Shown here piece after piece: positions 44,187-54,848 of a DNA stretch of 64,000 nt. The number at the start of each line of letters is the position of its first letter. The stretch's first letter is position 1. The notes below the pieces were generated by a model that did not search any database, was not told the origin of the DNA, and saw only the letters and a list, made by a program, of their open reading frames with translations. The stretch comes from Folioceros fuciformis (lineage: Eukaryota > Anthocerotophyta > Anthocerotopsida > Anthocerotales): positions 18,537 to 82,536 of the forward strand of contig JBNGIO010006109.1 in assembly GCA_049999805.1 (NCBI GenBank). Direction: 5' to 3'. A program made the translations under genes and the position numbers.

Positions 44187-44930
44187 ATGGCCAAGACCAT
44201 CGACAGGGTAGTGCTCGTGGAGCCGCAGAAGGAAGCCAAGAAGGCGCGCAAGAAGTCGGGAGGAAGGAACAAGGCCATATCTCAGGACAAGGAGAACCTG
44301 TGTGTTTTTCACGAGAATGCGTTCGTGGATGGCCAAGTCGTGAGCAGGAGTCCTCTCCCTCCAGATTATCCCCGTATTCCCCTCCAGGATATTACTGCGG
44401 TTCTCAGTCCTGCCAATGTACTATCCTTCTCCTCTAAGACTCGTTCTTCGCTTTGTCGGGCCCGCAGATGCATCTTGGCTGTGGTTTTTGAGGTTTTGAG
44501 GCTGGTTCTGACGAATACTCTTGGATCGCAGGTTATGCACGACGACGAAAGCGAAAGGAGCTCTAGAAGCTTGCCCGCGACCAGGTCCAAGACAAGGAAG
44601 AGTGTGGCTCCTTGGCCTTTGCGGTATGAACTGACTATCGTGGAGAACCAGAAGGCTATAACTCCTGAGGTTCTCTGCCAGAAGACTGTCGAGGATCTCG
44701 CTCAGGCCACAGACCTCAAGGGCACCACTGGTCTCTCCAAGGGAATTGAAGAGTCAGAGCTCGCTCTCTCAGCTACTAAGTGCGACAAGGATGAAAATGA
44801 GGGTCAGCAGAGACGTGCCCCAGATGAAGAGGACTGTGCACCTGCTCGGCAGCCGCAGAAGAGAAGGCGACCTCAGCCAAGGGCTCCAGCTGCACCCGAA
44901 AGGGGCACGAGCGTTCTCAAATTTCGATGA
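44187..44930 (+). CDS. Basic protein with KEN-type motif, function unknown
   Basis: Two exons, 44187-44399 and 44532-44930, join in phase 0, giving 203 residues. The N terminus has a basic cluster (EAKKARKKSGGRNK) that could be a nuclear signal, then DKENL, which contains a KEN box, and PRIPLQDIT. The second part is rich in Ser, Arg and Lys and includes RSKTRKSVAPWPLRYE, a Glu-rich region and a basic end, KRRRPQPRAPAAPERG, finishing VLKFR. KEN boxes mark many APC/C substrates, so a cell-cycle role is conceivable, but I do not recognise the family. The intron is a multiple of three with no stop, so intron retention would leave the frame open. Confidence 0.55.
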   Translation: MAKTIDRVVLVEPQKEAKKARKKSGGRNKAISQDKENLCVFHENAFVDGQVVSRSPLPPDYPRIPLQDITAVLSPANVLSFSSKTRSSLCRARRCILAVVFEVLRLVLTNTLGSQVMHDDESERSSRSLPATRSKTRKSVAPWPLRYELTIVENQKAITPEVLCQKTVEDLAQATDLKGTTGLSKGIEESELALSATKCDKDENEGQQRRAPDEEDCAPARQPQKRRRPQPRAPAAPERGTSVLKFR

Positions 44931-45807
44931 TCTCATGTCCTGCATCCACCTCTCCATGACTGCTTGTCTTTCCTTGTTTTTCGTCAACACAGGTCATGAT
45001 TCCGGGTATGCCAGACCTTCGAGGTTTTCATCTAGAAAGCCACTTTGCTGGTGTCGTAGCTCATGGCTCTGTTTCCCAGCCAAGTTGCAGGTTCCTTGTG
45101 CAGCTGCTGTACCATGCTCTCCTTCCTAGAATGGCCTTCTTCTGTTCACCTAGCTTGCCGACCAAGTGTCGATGAGGGTTGTCATGCTGGTTTCAACATC
45201 TCTCACACTGCCTTTTGACAATCTAAGTTAAAATCTGGTGGAAGTATTCAAACACGAGGTGAGCGCTCAGCTTGGGCACACTTTGGAAGACTGGCTCGTG
45301 GAAGCAAACCCTGAGTCTGTATTCCAAATTTCAGGTATCCAACACAGTGGTGCTGCATTTGGGAGCCTGTTGAGGAGCAAGATTCAAGTAGTGCAGGCAG
45401 ACGCTTGCACCCGGCGTAGGACTTTCGTAGTCATTACTTCAGTATTAACCCGTGTACATTGCATACCAGCCTCGGAACGAGACTAGTAAGAACTCCTTTG
45501 TCCTGTCAGTGCTCTGATGGATGACATTCCAGGCTATATTAATTTTATCATTTTCTTTTTCGCCGCTTGAAGCCTGTATCAACTGAAACTTGTTTTCGCT
45601 TGGCGTCTGATTTCGTAGTTCTACTAAATTAACAAGATGAGTTTGAGAACGTGTCACGACTGAAACCAGCGAATGTCACTGTACAAACGATTCTCGCGTT
45701 AGGGCCCGTGAAACGTCATGTGAGGTGTAAATCTAAACACATGCGCTGCTCATTGGAGATCCGAGTGTTGGATCCGGCGGGGTCGGCAGGAGACTGGATG
45801 CTCTGCT
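44931..45807. other. Intergenic, no recognised gene
   Basis: Contains the 3' flank of the preceding gene and the promoter side of the next. Frames such as 45238-45486 are short and match nothing I know. Confidence 0.4.
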
Positions 45808-47504
45808 ATGGCTACGACTGCAGCTGAGCACCTTATCAGTGCCTCAAGATTGGGACCAGCGGGTTGTATTTGCGATGGATCGAAGCTGGGAAGGCTCTGG
45901 CAACTGCCTGCCTGTAGCAAGAAATACGAGGTGACCATGCTCGGGAGGCACCCACACTGTTCAGGTTTGACCTGGCTGTCTTTCGAATGGTGCTACAATG
46001 TACAGTCTCATGCATTCGCACTTGGGGCCTGGGATTGAGCAGAGGTTGTATGCAGTGAGGCGACCGCTGAAGGCACTGGATTCCCCTTGTTCCTCTCGAG
46101 GTGTGTCTGGTTTGGGGTGCAAGTCGAAGTGGGGCTCTTCAGCAGCCGTGTGCTGTCTGGCGATGTGGGACGCCCACGCCCGCCCGTGGCCAGCAGTTTT
46201 TTCAGCCCCAGGACGATCAGGATTGTTCAGAAGAAATAAAAGCAGGCCACAGTTGGTCGTGTTTGTGGGTGCCCCCAGCACGGACAGGGAAGCAGAGTCG
46301 CAGGCTGGTGACGATTTGCCAGCAGGTAACGGTGGCAGTCAGGAGTATGGGGGTGGAGACGGGCAAGGAGGCGGGGGTGATGGTTCGGGAGGAGCAATGG
46401 GATATGCTTCCAATGGCATCCTCTTCTTTCTATGGGCTGGACTGATAGCGTATGCCGTGGCTCTAGCACCCTCGCAAACTCCTGTACGTCTGTTTCCCCT
46501 CGTGATGCTGGTGTGACACCCCTTTTCCTGAATTCTCACAGCAGCCTGGTGTTGCAGTTCAGGGACCAGTATTTCCTTGAGAAGCTGGTATTTTTGAGAG
46601 CAGATGATGGGTTTTACATGAACCCAGTGTTGGTCAATGTGTGGTACATCATGGGCATATGGCCCGTCATCTACACTGCTCTACTTATACCTGGTGGCCG
46701 AAGGTTCGTCATCCTACCAGCCTTTGCGGCTGTGCTTGCAATGTCTGACAAGTGTCCAGGAAAGTCTGACCATGATCATCCCATTGTGGACAGCTCCAAG
46801 GGCGGGCCTCCTGTATGGCCCTTTGCAGCTCTGTCCACATTTTTTGGAGCGGGCGCGTTGTTGCCGTATTTCGCACTGTGGAAGCCACCCGTTCCGCGTG
46901 TATCGCAAGAAGAGCTCAACAAGTTGCCCCTCAAAGTTTTGGAGTCTAAAATATTTGCTGCGGTTGGTTTCTTTTCCTTCGGTGCATTCGTTCCGTTACA
47001 AGCTACCCTGTTCCTCACGTACGGATACTGGCTACAGGTTGTTACACTCGCAGTGGTGGCCTTGTTGGTGACTGGAGGCCTTGCCCCTGCGGACTCGTGG
47101 AGGGAGTATATCCAATACTTTAGAGAGAGCAAATTCGTGAGACCATTAGCCTCATCACTCTTCCGTGTTTTGCACATTACCCGGGTCGCTAATGCGATTT
47201 TGTGTGAACAGATTCATGTCATGTCCATCGACTTCCTCACTCTGTCGGTGCTGGCTCCTTTTTGGGTCTATAACGATTTGGCTGTACGCCGAGGGTACGT
47301 ACCTCCTTCCACCCGGTTCAGAATTTGTAGCGCGCACTTGTGCTGTACGTGACTAGTTTTCTGCCTTGCTCCGTGTACAGGCTGGAGAAAAAGTTTTGGC
47401 TCGTACCATTGGCAGTGCTCCCCGTCCTTGGTCCGGCTTTGCATTTAGTGTTCCGGCCATCTTTGCCATCGGAAGTGATAGAGGAAGATGGGATTGAGCT
47501 GTAA
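45808..47504 (+). CDS. Probable plastid multi-pass membrane protein
   Basis: Five exons join in phase: 45808-45930, 46043-46483, 46558-47136, 47212-47294 and 47381-47504, giving 449 residues. The first 80 or so residues lack acids and are rich in Ala, Ser, Arg and Cys, as in a chloroplast transit peptide. A Gly-rich stretch (GGGDGQGGGGDGSGG) follows. Hydrophobic segments are visible at NGILFFLWAGLIAYAVAL, VLVNVWYIMGIWPVIYTALL, WPFAALSTFFGAGALLPYFA, AAVGFFSFGAFVPLQATLF, LQVVTLAVVALLVTGG, FLTLSVLAPFWVYN and WLVPLAVLPVLGPALHLV, so about seven helices. The pattern resembles uncharacterised plastid proteins of cyanobacterial descent, but I cannot name the family. The gene is convergent with the DUF179 exons 225 bp away. 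Confidence 0.72.
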
Positions 47505-47729
47505 GCAAGGATCCCCAGCGCAGCTTTTGTAAATTTACCATTACCTGTCTCTTACCAGAGATGTTTCAATACAACGAGGCCTACCTTGGGGCTCAAGTCA
47601 ATTCACAAGTCCCAAAGACATATCACGAGGTGCAGATAACACCGCAGATTTTTGATCCACAGATCACGAAACTGGACTCGCCTTCCCAAACATGATTCCA
47701 CAATCTTTTGCACCAGCCAGCTTGTGCTA

Positions 47730-48655
47730 CTACTGGTTAATGAGAGCGTGCCACAATCCATCAACAGGAGTCGATAGAAGAAGTTCAGAGGCATTTTCCT
47801 TGGCCACCCACAGGCCCCGTCTCACTTCACTGCCAAGCTGTCCGACGTACCACTCCGCGTAGCCATGTAAGACTTGAAGGATGTGAGGAGGATCACCTGT
47901 TCTGGAATTGCCCCCACCAGCAGCACTCAAATTTCCCATCCTGTTACTGGGAGCGTTCTCCTTGGACTCTCGCGCACCTGTCGGCGAGCAGCCCTTCTCC
48001 ACTTCACCCAAGTCTTGAGATATGTTCAAGCAATTCAGGTGCTGCAGCACGGGTGCAAAATCCTTTCCCAGGTAAATTCCAGGCATCAGTTCAGTTCCCA
48101 GCATTGAGCTGCAAGCCTTCTTCTTCTCCATCCCCTCCACGTTCTTACATCCCGAACATCTGTGCAGAATCAACCACTCATCTTGTGCAATCGGCCCTCC
48201 TACCCCATGGGGAAGCCCTCTACCAACGTTGCCAGAACTTAAAACTTCCGTCTCCCACTGAATTACTTTCTCCCTCTGAAAACAGCCGAGCCACGCACAC
48301 AGTAGCACGAAAGGTGAATATCCATATCATTTTCACGGCAAAAACAACTAACTGCTGATCCACATTTGAGCCAGTGCTCCTGAAAAGAATATTTGACCTC
48401 CAGGTTCACGTTGAGAATAAGGCCCCGGGATCCACTGCACCTCTGATGCTCATACAGCAATACCTTCATGATGCAACAGCAAGGTGAGGCAAGCACTGCC
48501 TATGAAACGATGGCAAAGGAGATGCAACTACAGGATGCCGGATGTAGGAAACAGCACACAGACTTACCACGGTACCAAAAAAAAATGGAGAAGGCATAGC
48601 ATGGGTAGCAACTAGCAGGGTGCCTGGATGAAGGTTTGTCCACCCAAAACGCAAC
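47730..48655 (-). CDS. DUF179 / AlgH (UPF0301) domain protein, 3' exons
   Basis: Three exons join in phase. The first (48568 to about 48655) encodes TNLHPGTLLVATHAMPSPFF; the second (48398-48463) LLYEHQRCSGSRGLILNVNL; the last (47730-48275) GLPHGVGGPIAQDEWLILHR, MPGIYLGKD and HGYAEWYVGQLGSEVRRGLW. These are the successive core motifs of the AlgH fold: start strand, RGLILN, GGP...LH and the GYAGWGPGQLE-like motif. An extra acidic and Ser/Gly-rich loop separates the last two. In plants this domain occurs alone or behind thioredoxin-like regions; its function is unknown. The upper end given is the start of the first sure exon, so the 5' part is missing from this entry. It may belong to the same transcript as the RING-CH exons upstream. 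Confidence 0.75.
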
Positions 48656-49978
48656 CTACTTCCAAGCAGGCTGCAGACCCCGGGAGTCCCTCCGTCAGCC
48701 TTTCACCTGCTGCACATGAGACTCCTGAAAGCAAACCTACTCTCAGCACTAGCAAAGAAGCTAATCATCGCCCCAAACAACATTTCCGCTCCAGATATTC
48801 ACCAAACTTCATACTGTTCTACTATGTGGACAAAAGTTCTCTTTGATAGTAACCAGCAAACCGCGACTCCAAGGACCAGATATCCAGCAACTAAGTCCCA
48901 ACAGTGCTATCCTCCTGATCATACTTGACCGGCCGTACTATCACCCCAACCTGTTTGTATTGCGGTATTCTTCATCATCCAATGATTTAACATGGTCCCA
49001 GCTACTGGATTGCAAACTTATTACAGGAGTGTTTTGAATGCTGCATCGCCATGCCCCAGATCCACACAGCAGAAATGAACCAATTCACTTTTTCAGAAAC
49101 ACAAACTTGCAGCATGATCACCCCAGACACAAGACCATGACCCCTAAAAGTGGAACAAGTTTAAGACTCACCTGCATGATCTTGAAAGGCATCTCTCATC
49201 AAGATTTACAAGAAAGCTACAAGGAAAGACTTCTCGCGCTATGGCGAGTCCAGTCTGTAGCTCCTCGATTATAGCTTGTAGGTTGTAGCCAGTGAGCGCC
49301 ACATAGCAAGCACACTGTGCAATTCAACCACACGCCTTGGTTAAGCTAAATGGCACAGAGCTTAACGAAATATACACTGACTGGCACATATTGGATGGCA
49401 GCATGCAGGACTAAACTTGATTCACATGCAAGAGCATCAGAAGGGGACTTGTCTGGGTTCTAGAGCCAATCAGTACTAGGGAATGGAGATGTCGGTGGAA
49501 ACAAAATTCATATCGGCCTGGTGAGGACCTATGACATGGCTTCTCATGATAAAAGTCAGAAAGAAAACCTCTGAGACTAACATCCGGCGTGAAAGATTGA
49601 AGGGGTGAAAAAAAAAAAAAGAGAGAGAGAGAGAGAGCATCCCCACCGCAAAGAGAAAACAAAAACCGCGTTTTTACCTTAGAATATGATACAATAACAG
49701 AGAAAAGCGGCAATGCTTGTGCAATACACCTGTTGCAAACAAAATCGTCTAATCTTTAAATTGGCTCCCTTGAACAAAACTACATTTTCCTTGACATCAT
49801 GAAAGGACAAGGAAATCTGGAGCTACAACCCCTTAAGAGTGGACAAAATAGGAATAGCTATAGTGCTATTAAATCAGACCTGTCCCAACTGCGTTCACAC
49901 ACAAGCCAGCGCTTGAAATCAATACAGGTTCTGGATCCCTCGTTCTCACACATTCAGGACGAGTCAGTGAGGACATAC
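48656..49978. other. Region between AlgH and RING-CH exons; includes (GA)n tract
   Basis: Candidate minus-strand exons occur near 49430-49570 (GFLSDFYHEK frame) and 49690-49740, but their junctions are not secure. A poly-A then (GA)n microsatellite lies at about 49607-49637. The region may be large introns plus small exons of one long gene, or the 5' end of the AlgH gene. Confidence 0.35.
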
Positions 49979-50531
49979 CAAAATGATGAGAAGGCCCGCA
50001 ACCTCACAGGAGTATCCTGTCATGGCTTTCCACAGCTGATAGCTGATGGCTGGCCGTGGTGGAGCCACCGAGAACTTATGAGTGCAGACAGAGCACCTGC
50101 ATGAGTGACAAAGCTATCGACCGTGAAAGGTCCCAACGTTCACGAGACGGCACAGGGATGAACAAACAAGCAAAGCAATTGAAAAGTCTTACACAAGAGC
50201 AGGTCCCTGACTGGCTCCTGGCCTCCTTGAAGACATAACAGCCCTTTGCCATCGCCTAAGGCACTTGAAATGTACAAATGCCTGAGTACCTGCCACACAA
50301 TGAGCTCATTACGCTGCTGATTCCACGGAGTTGGCAAGAAAGATGCGAGCCTCAGACCATGCTGATGAGAAAAGTACCAGAGCAAGCACAAGGAGATATC
50401 AAACGATCTTCCTCCATGATCAGAGAGTCTGAGAACTTGGAAAAACTGCTGGCGGCCACAGGCGATGACTCCAGACATATGCGACATGTCCCTTCCACTT
50501 GCCCTACTCGCGCCATCTTACTTGCCTTCAT
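49979..50531 (-). CDS. RING-CH (RINGv, MARCH-type) zinc finger exons
   Basis: Three exons join in phase: 50358-50531, 50193-50281 and 49979-50096. They encode a full C4HC3 finger: CRICLE, then ISPCACSG, FVHFKCLRRWQ and CSVCTHKF. MARCH-type fingers belong to membrane-linked ubiquitin ligases. The segment after the finger, KAMTGYSCEVAGLLIIL, begins a hydrophobic stretch. The junction at ISM|AFVH leaves a few extra residues between the fourth ligand and the His compared with most relatives. The ATG at 50529-50531 starts 15 residues before the finger. The lower coordinate is the last sure exon, not the end of the gene. Confidence 0.72.
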
Positions 50532-51405
50532 CAAACTATGACGAACCGACTACAGTTAGCACAGGCCTCCGTGACGTGATCCAATTCTGAAAAGTCGCAC
50601 ATGGATAACGAACACCGCACTTTGCAATCACCACCCGCAACAACTGAAAGAATCGGAAAAATTGAGGATCTGAGCTAACAATCCTCCAAGTTCCCTGACC
50701 CAACTCGGTCACACACACATGACTCCATTAAATCGGATGCCAATTCAACGATACACGCTTCACAGCTTGGGTGTGAATGAATGGGACCAGTCAACACAAC
50801 CTGCTGCGCCAGTCCATCCAGATGCCAGAAGAGAGGGCCATCCATTACTCACATCAAAATTCGCCGACTAGATCCGCTCCTTCTTCAAGGAAGAGCATGT
50901 ATTGCGAGCGGCGCCAGCCGACACTTATCGATTGTGGATCTCCAAGCTTGCTGCGATATCCGAATTGGGCAGAGACAAAGGAAGGCGGCAGGGACGCAAT
51001 GGCAATGGCAATGGAAGGGAGCGTGATCTCTCAGCAGGATGGAGTTAAAAATGGTGGGCGTCTCGGAGACGGTCCCGGTGGTAGTGGCAAGGCTGACGTG
51101 CGACCACTAGGTGTCCACCGGCCAGATATGCTTTCCGCGTATCTCGTATCTGGCAGCAATTCAGTTCGCACTAGAAAACAGTACACGCATTTTGCTCCTT
51201 GCGCACAGTGTGGTGCATGATGTTTCACGGCTGTGTTGTTGTAATAAAGAACAAGGGCAGCGGCCGATGTGAAAGGGCTGCAACTCCAGTTCTTTCGTAT
51301 GAATCTACGTAGGCACCTAACCGTCGTTACTTTCCCGAGCTTCGCGGCGGAACCTGCACACGGACAAGACAATAGAGTCGGGGCAGATTAGCGTCAGCAG
51401 CAGCT
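50532..51405. other. Divergent promoter region, RING-CH gene and squalene synthase
   Basis: About 870 bp separate two genes that point away from each other. Open frames on both strands are short and unrecognised. Promoter elements could not be fixed. Confidence 0.4.
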
Positions 51406-53892
51406 ATGGGACTTCTGGGCTCCTTGCTGGAGCATCCGGGGGAAGTGCCCGCACTCTTCAAGCTGAAGTTGGCAGCTGCCAGGGCAATGAGGGCCATCCC
51501 CGCTGATCCGCATCTCGCCTTCTGCTACTCCATGCTGCAGAGAGTTTCCCGCAGTTTTGCCATTGTGATTCAACAGCTTGGTCCGGAGCTGCGCAATGCT
51601 GTGAGTTGAGGTGGCTGTGTTGGGTGGGGATGTCCTGCACGGACGGATCTGCTCCTACTGGAGCGAATGATTTTAAGTTTCTCTTTATGTACAGGTGTGC
51701 GTCTTCTACCTGGTTCTCCGTGCTTTGGACACAGTCGGTAAGTGCACTGTTGCCCAGTACCTTTAGGGCCATTCGCGCTATTCTGGCAGCAGGTTCCATT
51801 TGTGGCACATTACGGTATTTGTGATAGATTTTGTGGTCTCGTTTCAGAGGATGACATGACCATTCCGGTGGAAGTGAAAGTCCCCATCTTGCACGACTTT
51901 GATAAGCATATCTACAATCCTTCGTGGCACTTCGCCTGTAAGATGATGTTTTTATGTGGTGCTATCCCAAGTGATGAGTTTCCAGCCCTTGCTGAGCAGT
52001 GACTCGGAATGTCGTGGTACAGGCGGTGATAAGGACTACAGAGTGCTAATGGATGGATTTCTTCACGTCTCAACTGCTTTCTTGCAGCTGGGAAAGGGGT
52101 AAGTCTCAACTTGTTGACCCAGTTCACAGGCGAGTTGGCATCTTCTAGGATGTGTCCGCGTTATCCGACTATAAGTCTGTGCTGACAGGTATCAAGACAC
52201 TATTGCAGAGATGACAAAAAGAATGGGAGATGGCATGGCAAAGTTTATTGTTGCGGAAGTATTGACCTTACTGCATTTTTTTGTGTTCATGCTTTCTTCC
52301 ATGTTGGAATGCCTTCGCCTGGCTAGGGCAATGGTTGCAGGTTTCGGTGGAATGTGACGTCTGTTCCTGCAGTTTTCATTGTTTAATGGCAGCTGTTTTC
52401 AAAAAAATGTCGATGGTCTTCTGCAGGTTGAAACTACTGCGGATTATGATGAATACTGTCATTATGTAGCGGGGATTGTGGGTTTAGGCCTTTCCCGCCT
52501 GTTTTTCAATGCTGGTCTTGAAGATTTTCAACCAGACTTCCTGTCCAATTCTGCGGGTCTGTTTTTGCAGGTTTGTTCCCCTCCCCCAATGCATGCATGC
52601 TTCTGCCAGTAGGTTATCTTGTCAGGCAAGAAGGCACTTAGTCCGGATGCCTTGCAAGTCTTTGGATTCTTGACTTATGGGATCAGGAGTTGCAATCTGA
52701 TTCCAGAAAACAAATATAATCAGGGACTACTTGGAAGACATTAATGAGTTGCCAGCACCACGAATGTTTTGGCCACGTGATATATGGTCAAAGTATGCAC
52801 CTAAATTGGAGGTATAACCTGCCTGCAAGCTGTCACCGAGTGCTCAAATTTATTTCTGGACCCCTTCCGTATAACTGTTCCAAATTTTTGTTTGTACAGG
52901 ATTTCAAAGAACCGGAGAACTCTGATGCAGCTGTCGGCTGCTTGAACGAAATGATAACCAACGCTTTGCAACATGCTCCTGACTGTTTGAAATATTCTGC
53001 GGCTCTCAAGGATCCATCGGTTTTCCGTTTTTGCGCCATACCACAGGTTTGCCATTTGCCTTAACCTGAGTAGCTCGGTTAACTTCAAGTGTGATGATCC
53101 TGGGTAGCATCGCAAAACCTGGACAGATCATGGCAATTGGTACCTTGGCTGTGTGCTACAACAACGCTGAAGTTTTTAGAGGGGTTGTCAAATTGAGAAG
53201 AGGTAACTGCAGATTGCAGTCTCATCCCATCGCTCTTATGAACAAGGGAGCTCATTTGAGTTCCTTGTCATGATGGTCTCTGACAATTTCGTTACTTGTA
53301 TAACAGGACTCACTGCAAAAATCATGGATTCATGTCGGACCATGACACAAGTGTATGAAGCCTTCGAGCAATTTGCGGACATGTTGGCTGCAAAGGTATA
53401 CATTCGTTCATAACAGGGACAGATATCAAGCACCTCCATTAAACACTTCTTGCAACCGTGACGATTCACCTTGGCAGATTGATGTGAAAGACCCATCAGC
53501 TGCACAGACAAGGAAATATGTAGACAAAATCCGCGAGGCTTGTAAGCATGGTCTGCAGTCCTCGAAGTCAAGGTAATTGAGCTCATCATTAACACACGCA
53601 CATGTTCCCGGAACAGTACGGTGAATATGCTCCCTGATGTCAGTCACGCACAATCCTCCTAACTTTCTGTACGCCTGACACAGGAAAACTCTGCCACTGG
53701 ACAGCAAAACCGGTCATGCTGCCGTCTTGGTATTTCTGCGTAATCCATTTGTTTACTCGCTTCCTGCGAACAGGAGTTGGTTGACATTTGTTCTGATATT
53801 GTCGTGTTATCTTGCAGGCCATATCTTTGATGATACTGTTCTTAGCAATGCTGTATCTGGTTCTGCGTCCATTGAAAGATATTGTAAGGTAA
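51406..53892 (+). CDS. SQS: Squalene synthase (farnesyl-diphosphate farnesyltransferase)
   Basis: Condenses two farnesyl diphosphates to squalene with NADPH on the ER, the first committed step to sterols. Thirteen exons can be followed, starting 51406-51600, 51695-51737 and 51848 onward. Motifs appear in order: [30 protein letters not shown] (first Asp-rich motif), [30 protein letters not shown] (second Asp-rich motif), [47 protein letters not shown] and [11 protein letters not shown]. The last two exons, 53684-53729 and 53818-53892, encode [15 protein letters not shown] and a C-terminal membrane anchor, [16 protein letters not shown], ending in RPLKDIVR. All catalytic motifs are intact. The 3' end lies in a segment that is duplicated downstream. 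Confidence 0.93.
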
Positions 53893-54130
53893 AATCATCA
53901 GGTTTGCACACTCAGACCTCTACGGAAAATTGTACGATAAGTTGCGCACCGGGATAGGTGTCGGAGACTGTGCCCCGACGAACTCAGAGTGGTGTGGATC
54001 GGGAAAGGGCATGCTTCATGTCCCACTCCACCCCACTAATAACGCAGCTGCGACATACTATCGGCGTCTTGTGCTTTTTGTGATGTCCAGTAGGCCCCTT
54101 TGTTGCACGTGGATTTGCCCTTAACCCGTT

Positions 54131-54280
54131 GTCCTTGACACAAGTCTGGGAAGCAGGACAGCGGACTGAGTGCCGGTCCGAATTTGAGCACCTCCCTGTT
54201 AACGAAAGTTTTGGTGCATACCTCTCTGCAGCCAATCGTGTACGACTTCCTTGGCATTCTTTCTAGGGATGCCTGCGCGA
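54131..54280 (-). pseudogene. Decayed copy of the SEC6 3' end
   Basis: The minus strand translates to CREVCTKTFVNREVLKFGPA and LSPLSCFP, which parallels the real SEC6 end [20 protein letters not shown] and FSRLSCFP. The segment before it is out of frame with the conserved IPRKD region, so it is not a usable exon. It lies in copy A of the duplication. Confidence 0.75.
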
Positions 54281-54335
54281 AGCACTTCTGTATCACACGA
54301 TCCTTCACACATGCTATCGTTGCTCGAGCCTGACC

Positions 54336-54460
54336 TTCGGTACGCCTGACACAGGAACTTCTGCCACACTGGACACCAGACCGCTCATGCAGCTTTCTTG
54401 GGGTTGTCTTCGTAATTCGTCTGATCAATTCTCGTCTGCGAATAGGTGTCATTTGTCTAC
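54336..54460 (+). pseudogene. Decayed copy of the penultimate SQS exon and flanks
   Basis: TACGCCTGACACAGGAACTTCTGCC at 54341 resembles the SQS acceptor and exon at 53670-53729, and CTGATCAATTCTCGTCTGCG resembles the intron after it. An inserted base pair pattern breaks the frame, and no intact membrane-anchor exon follows. It lies in copy B of the duplication. Confidence 0.65.
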
Positions 54461-54848
54461 CATTCTGATGTTCTCGTCTACGGTCGAAATGTAATGTTCT
54501 TCTCCCATCAATGTGTGATCTGCAAACGCAGAAGCACCTGGTCTGCACTGAACAATGCTTCTTATTTGCTCAATCATATACATTGTTTGCAAAAATTGAT
54601 TTAGGCCCCGGAAAAAGAATTGCACAATAAATTCGTTTATCTGCACTATTGTTCGCAATTCAGAACTATTTTGAGAGACTACAAGAACCCGTGGCTTCTG
54701 GTTTGACTGAACAGTGTACAAACGATGGAAAGGGCATGTTTGATGCGTTGTTCCACTCTCTTCTAACGCAACAGCACCATGCTTGAGGATGTCCTGAGGC
54801 TTGATCCGACGCTTCCTATTGCATTAACTGATGACCTTGGATTTCACC

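Noticed and set aside
53727-53957. Plus-strand frame with a hydrophobic stretch [15 protein letters not shown]
   Set aside because: It reads across the last SQS intron in another frame; the spliced SQS frame gives a better membrane anchor, [14 protein letters not shown].
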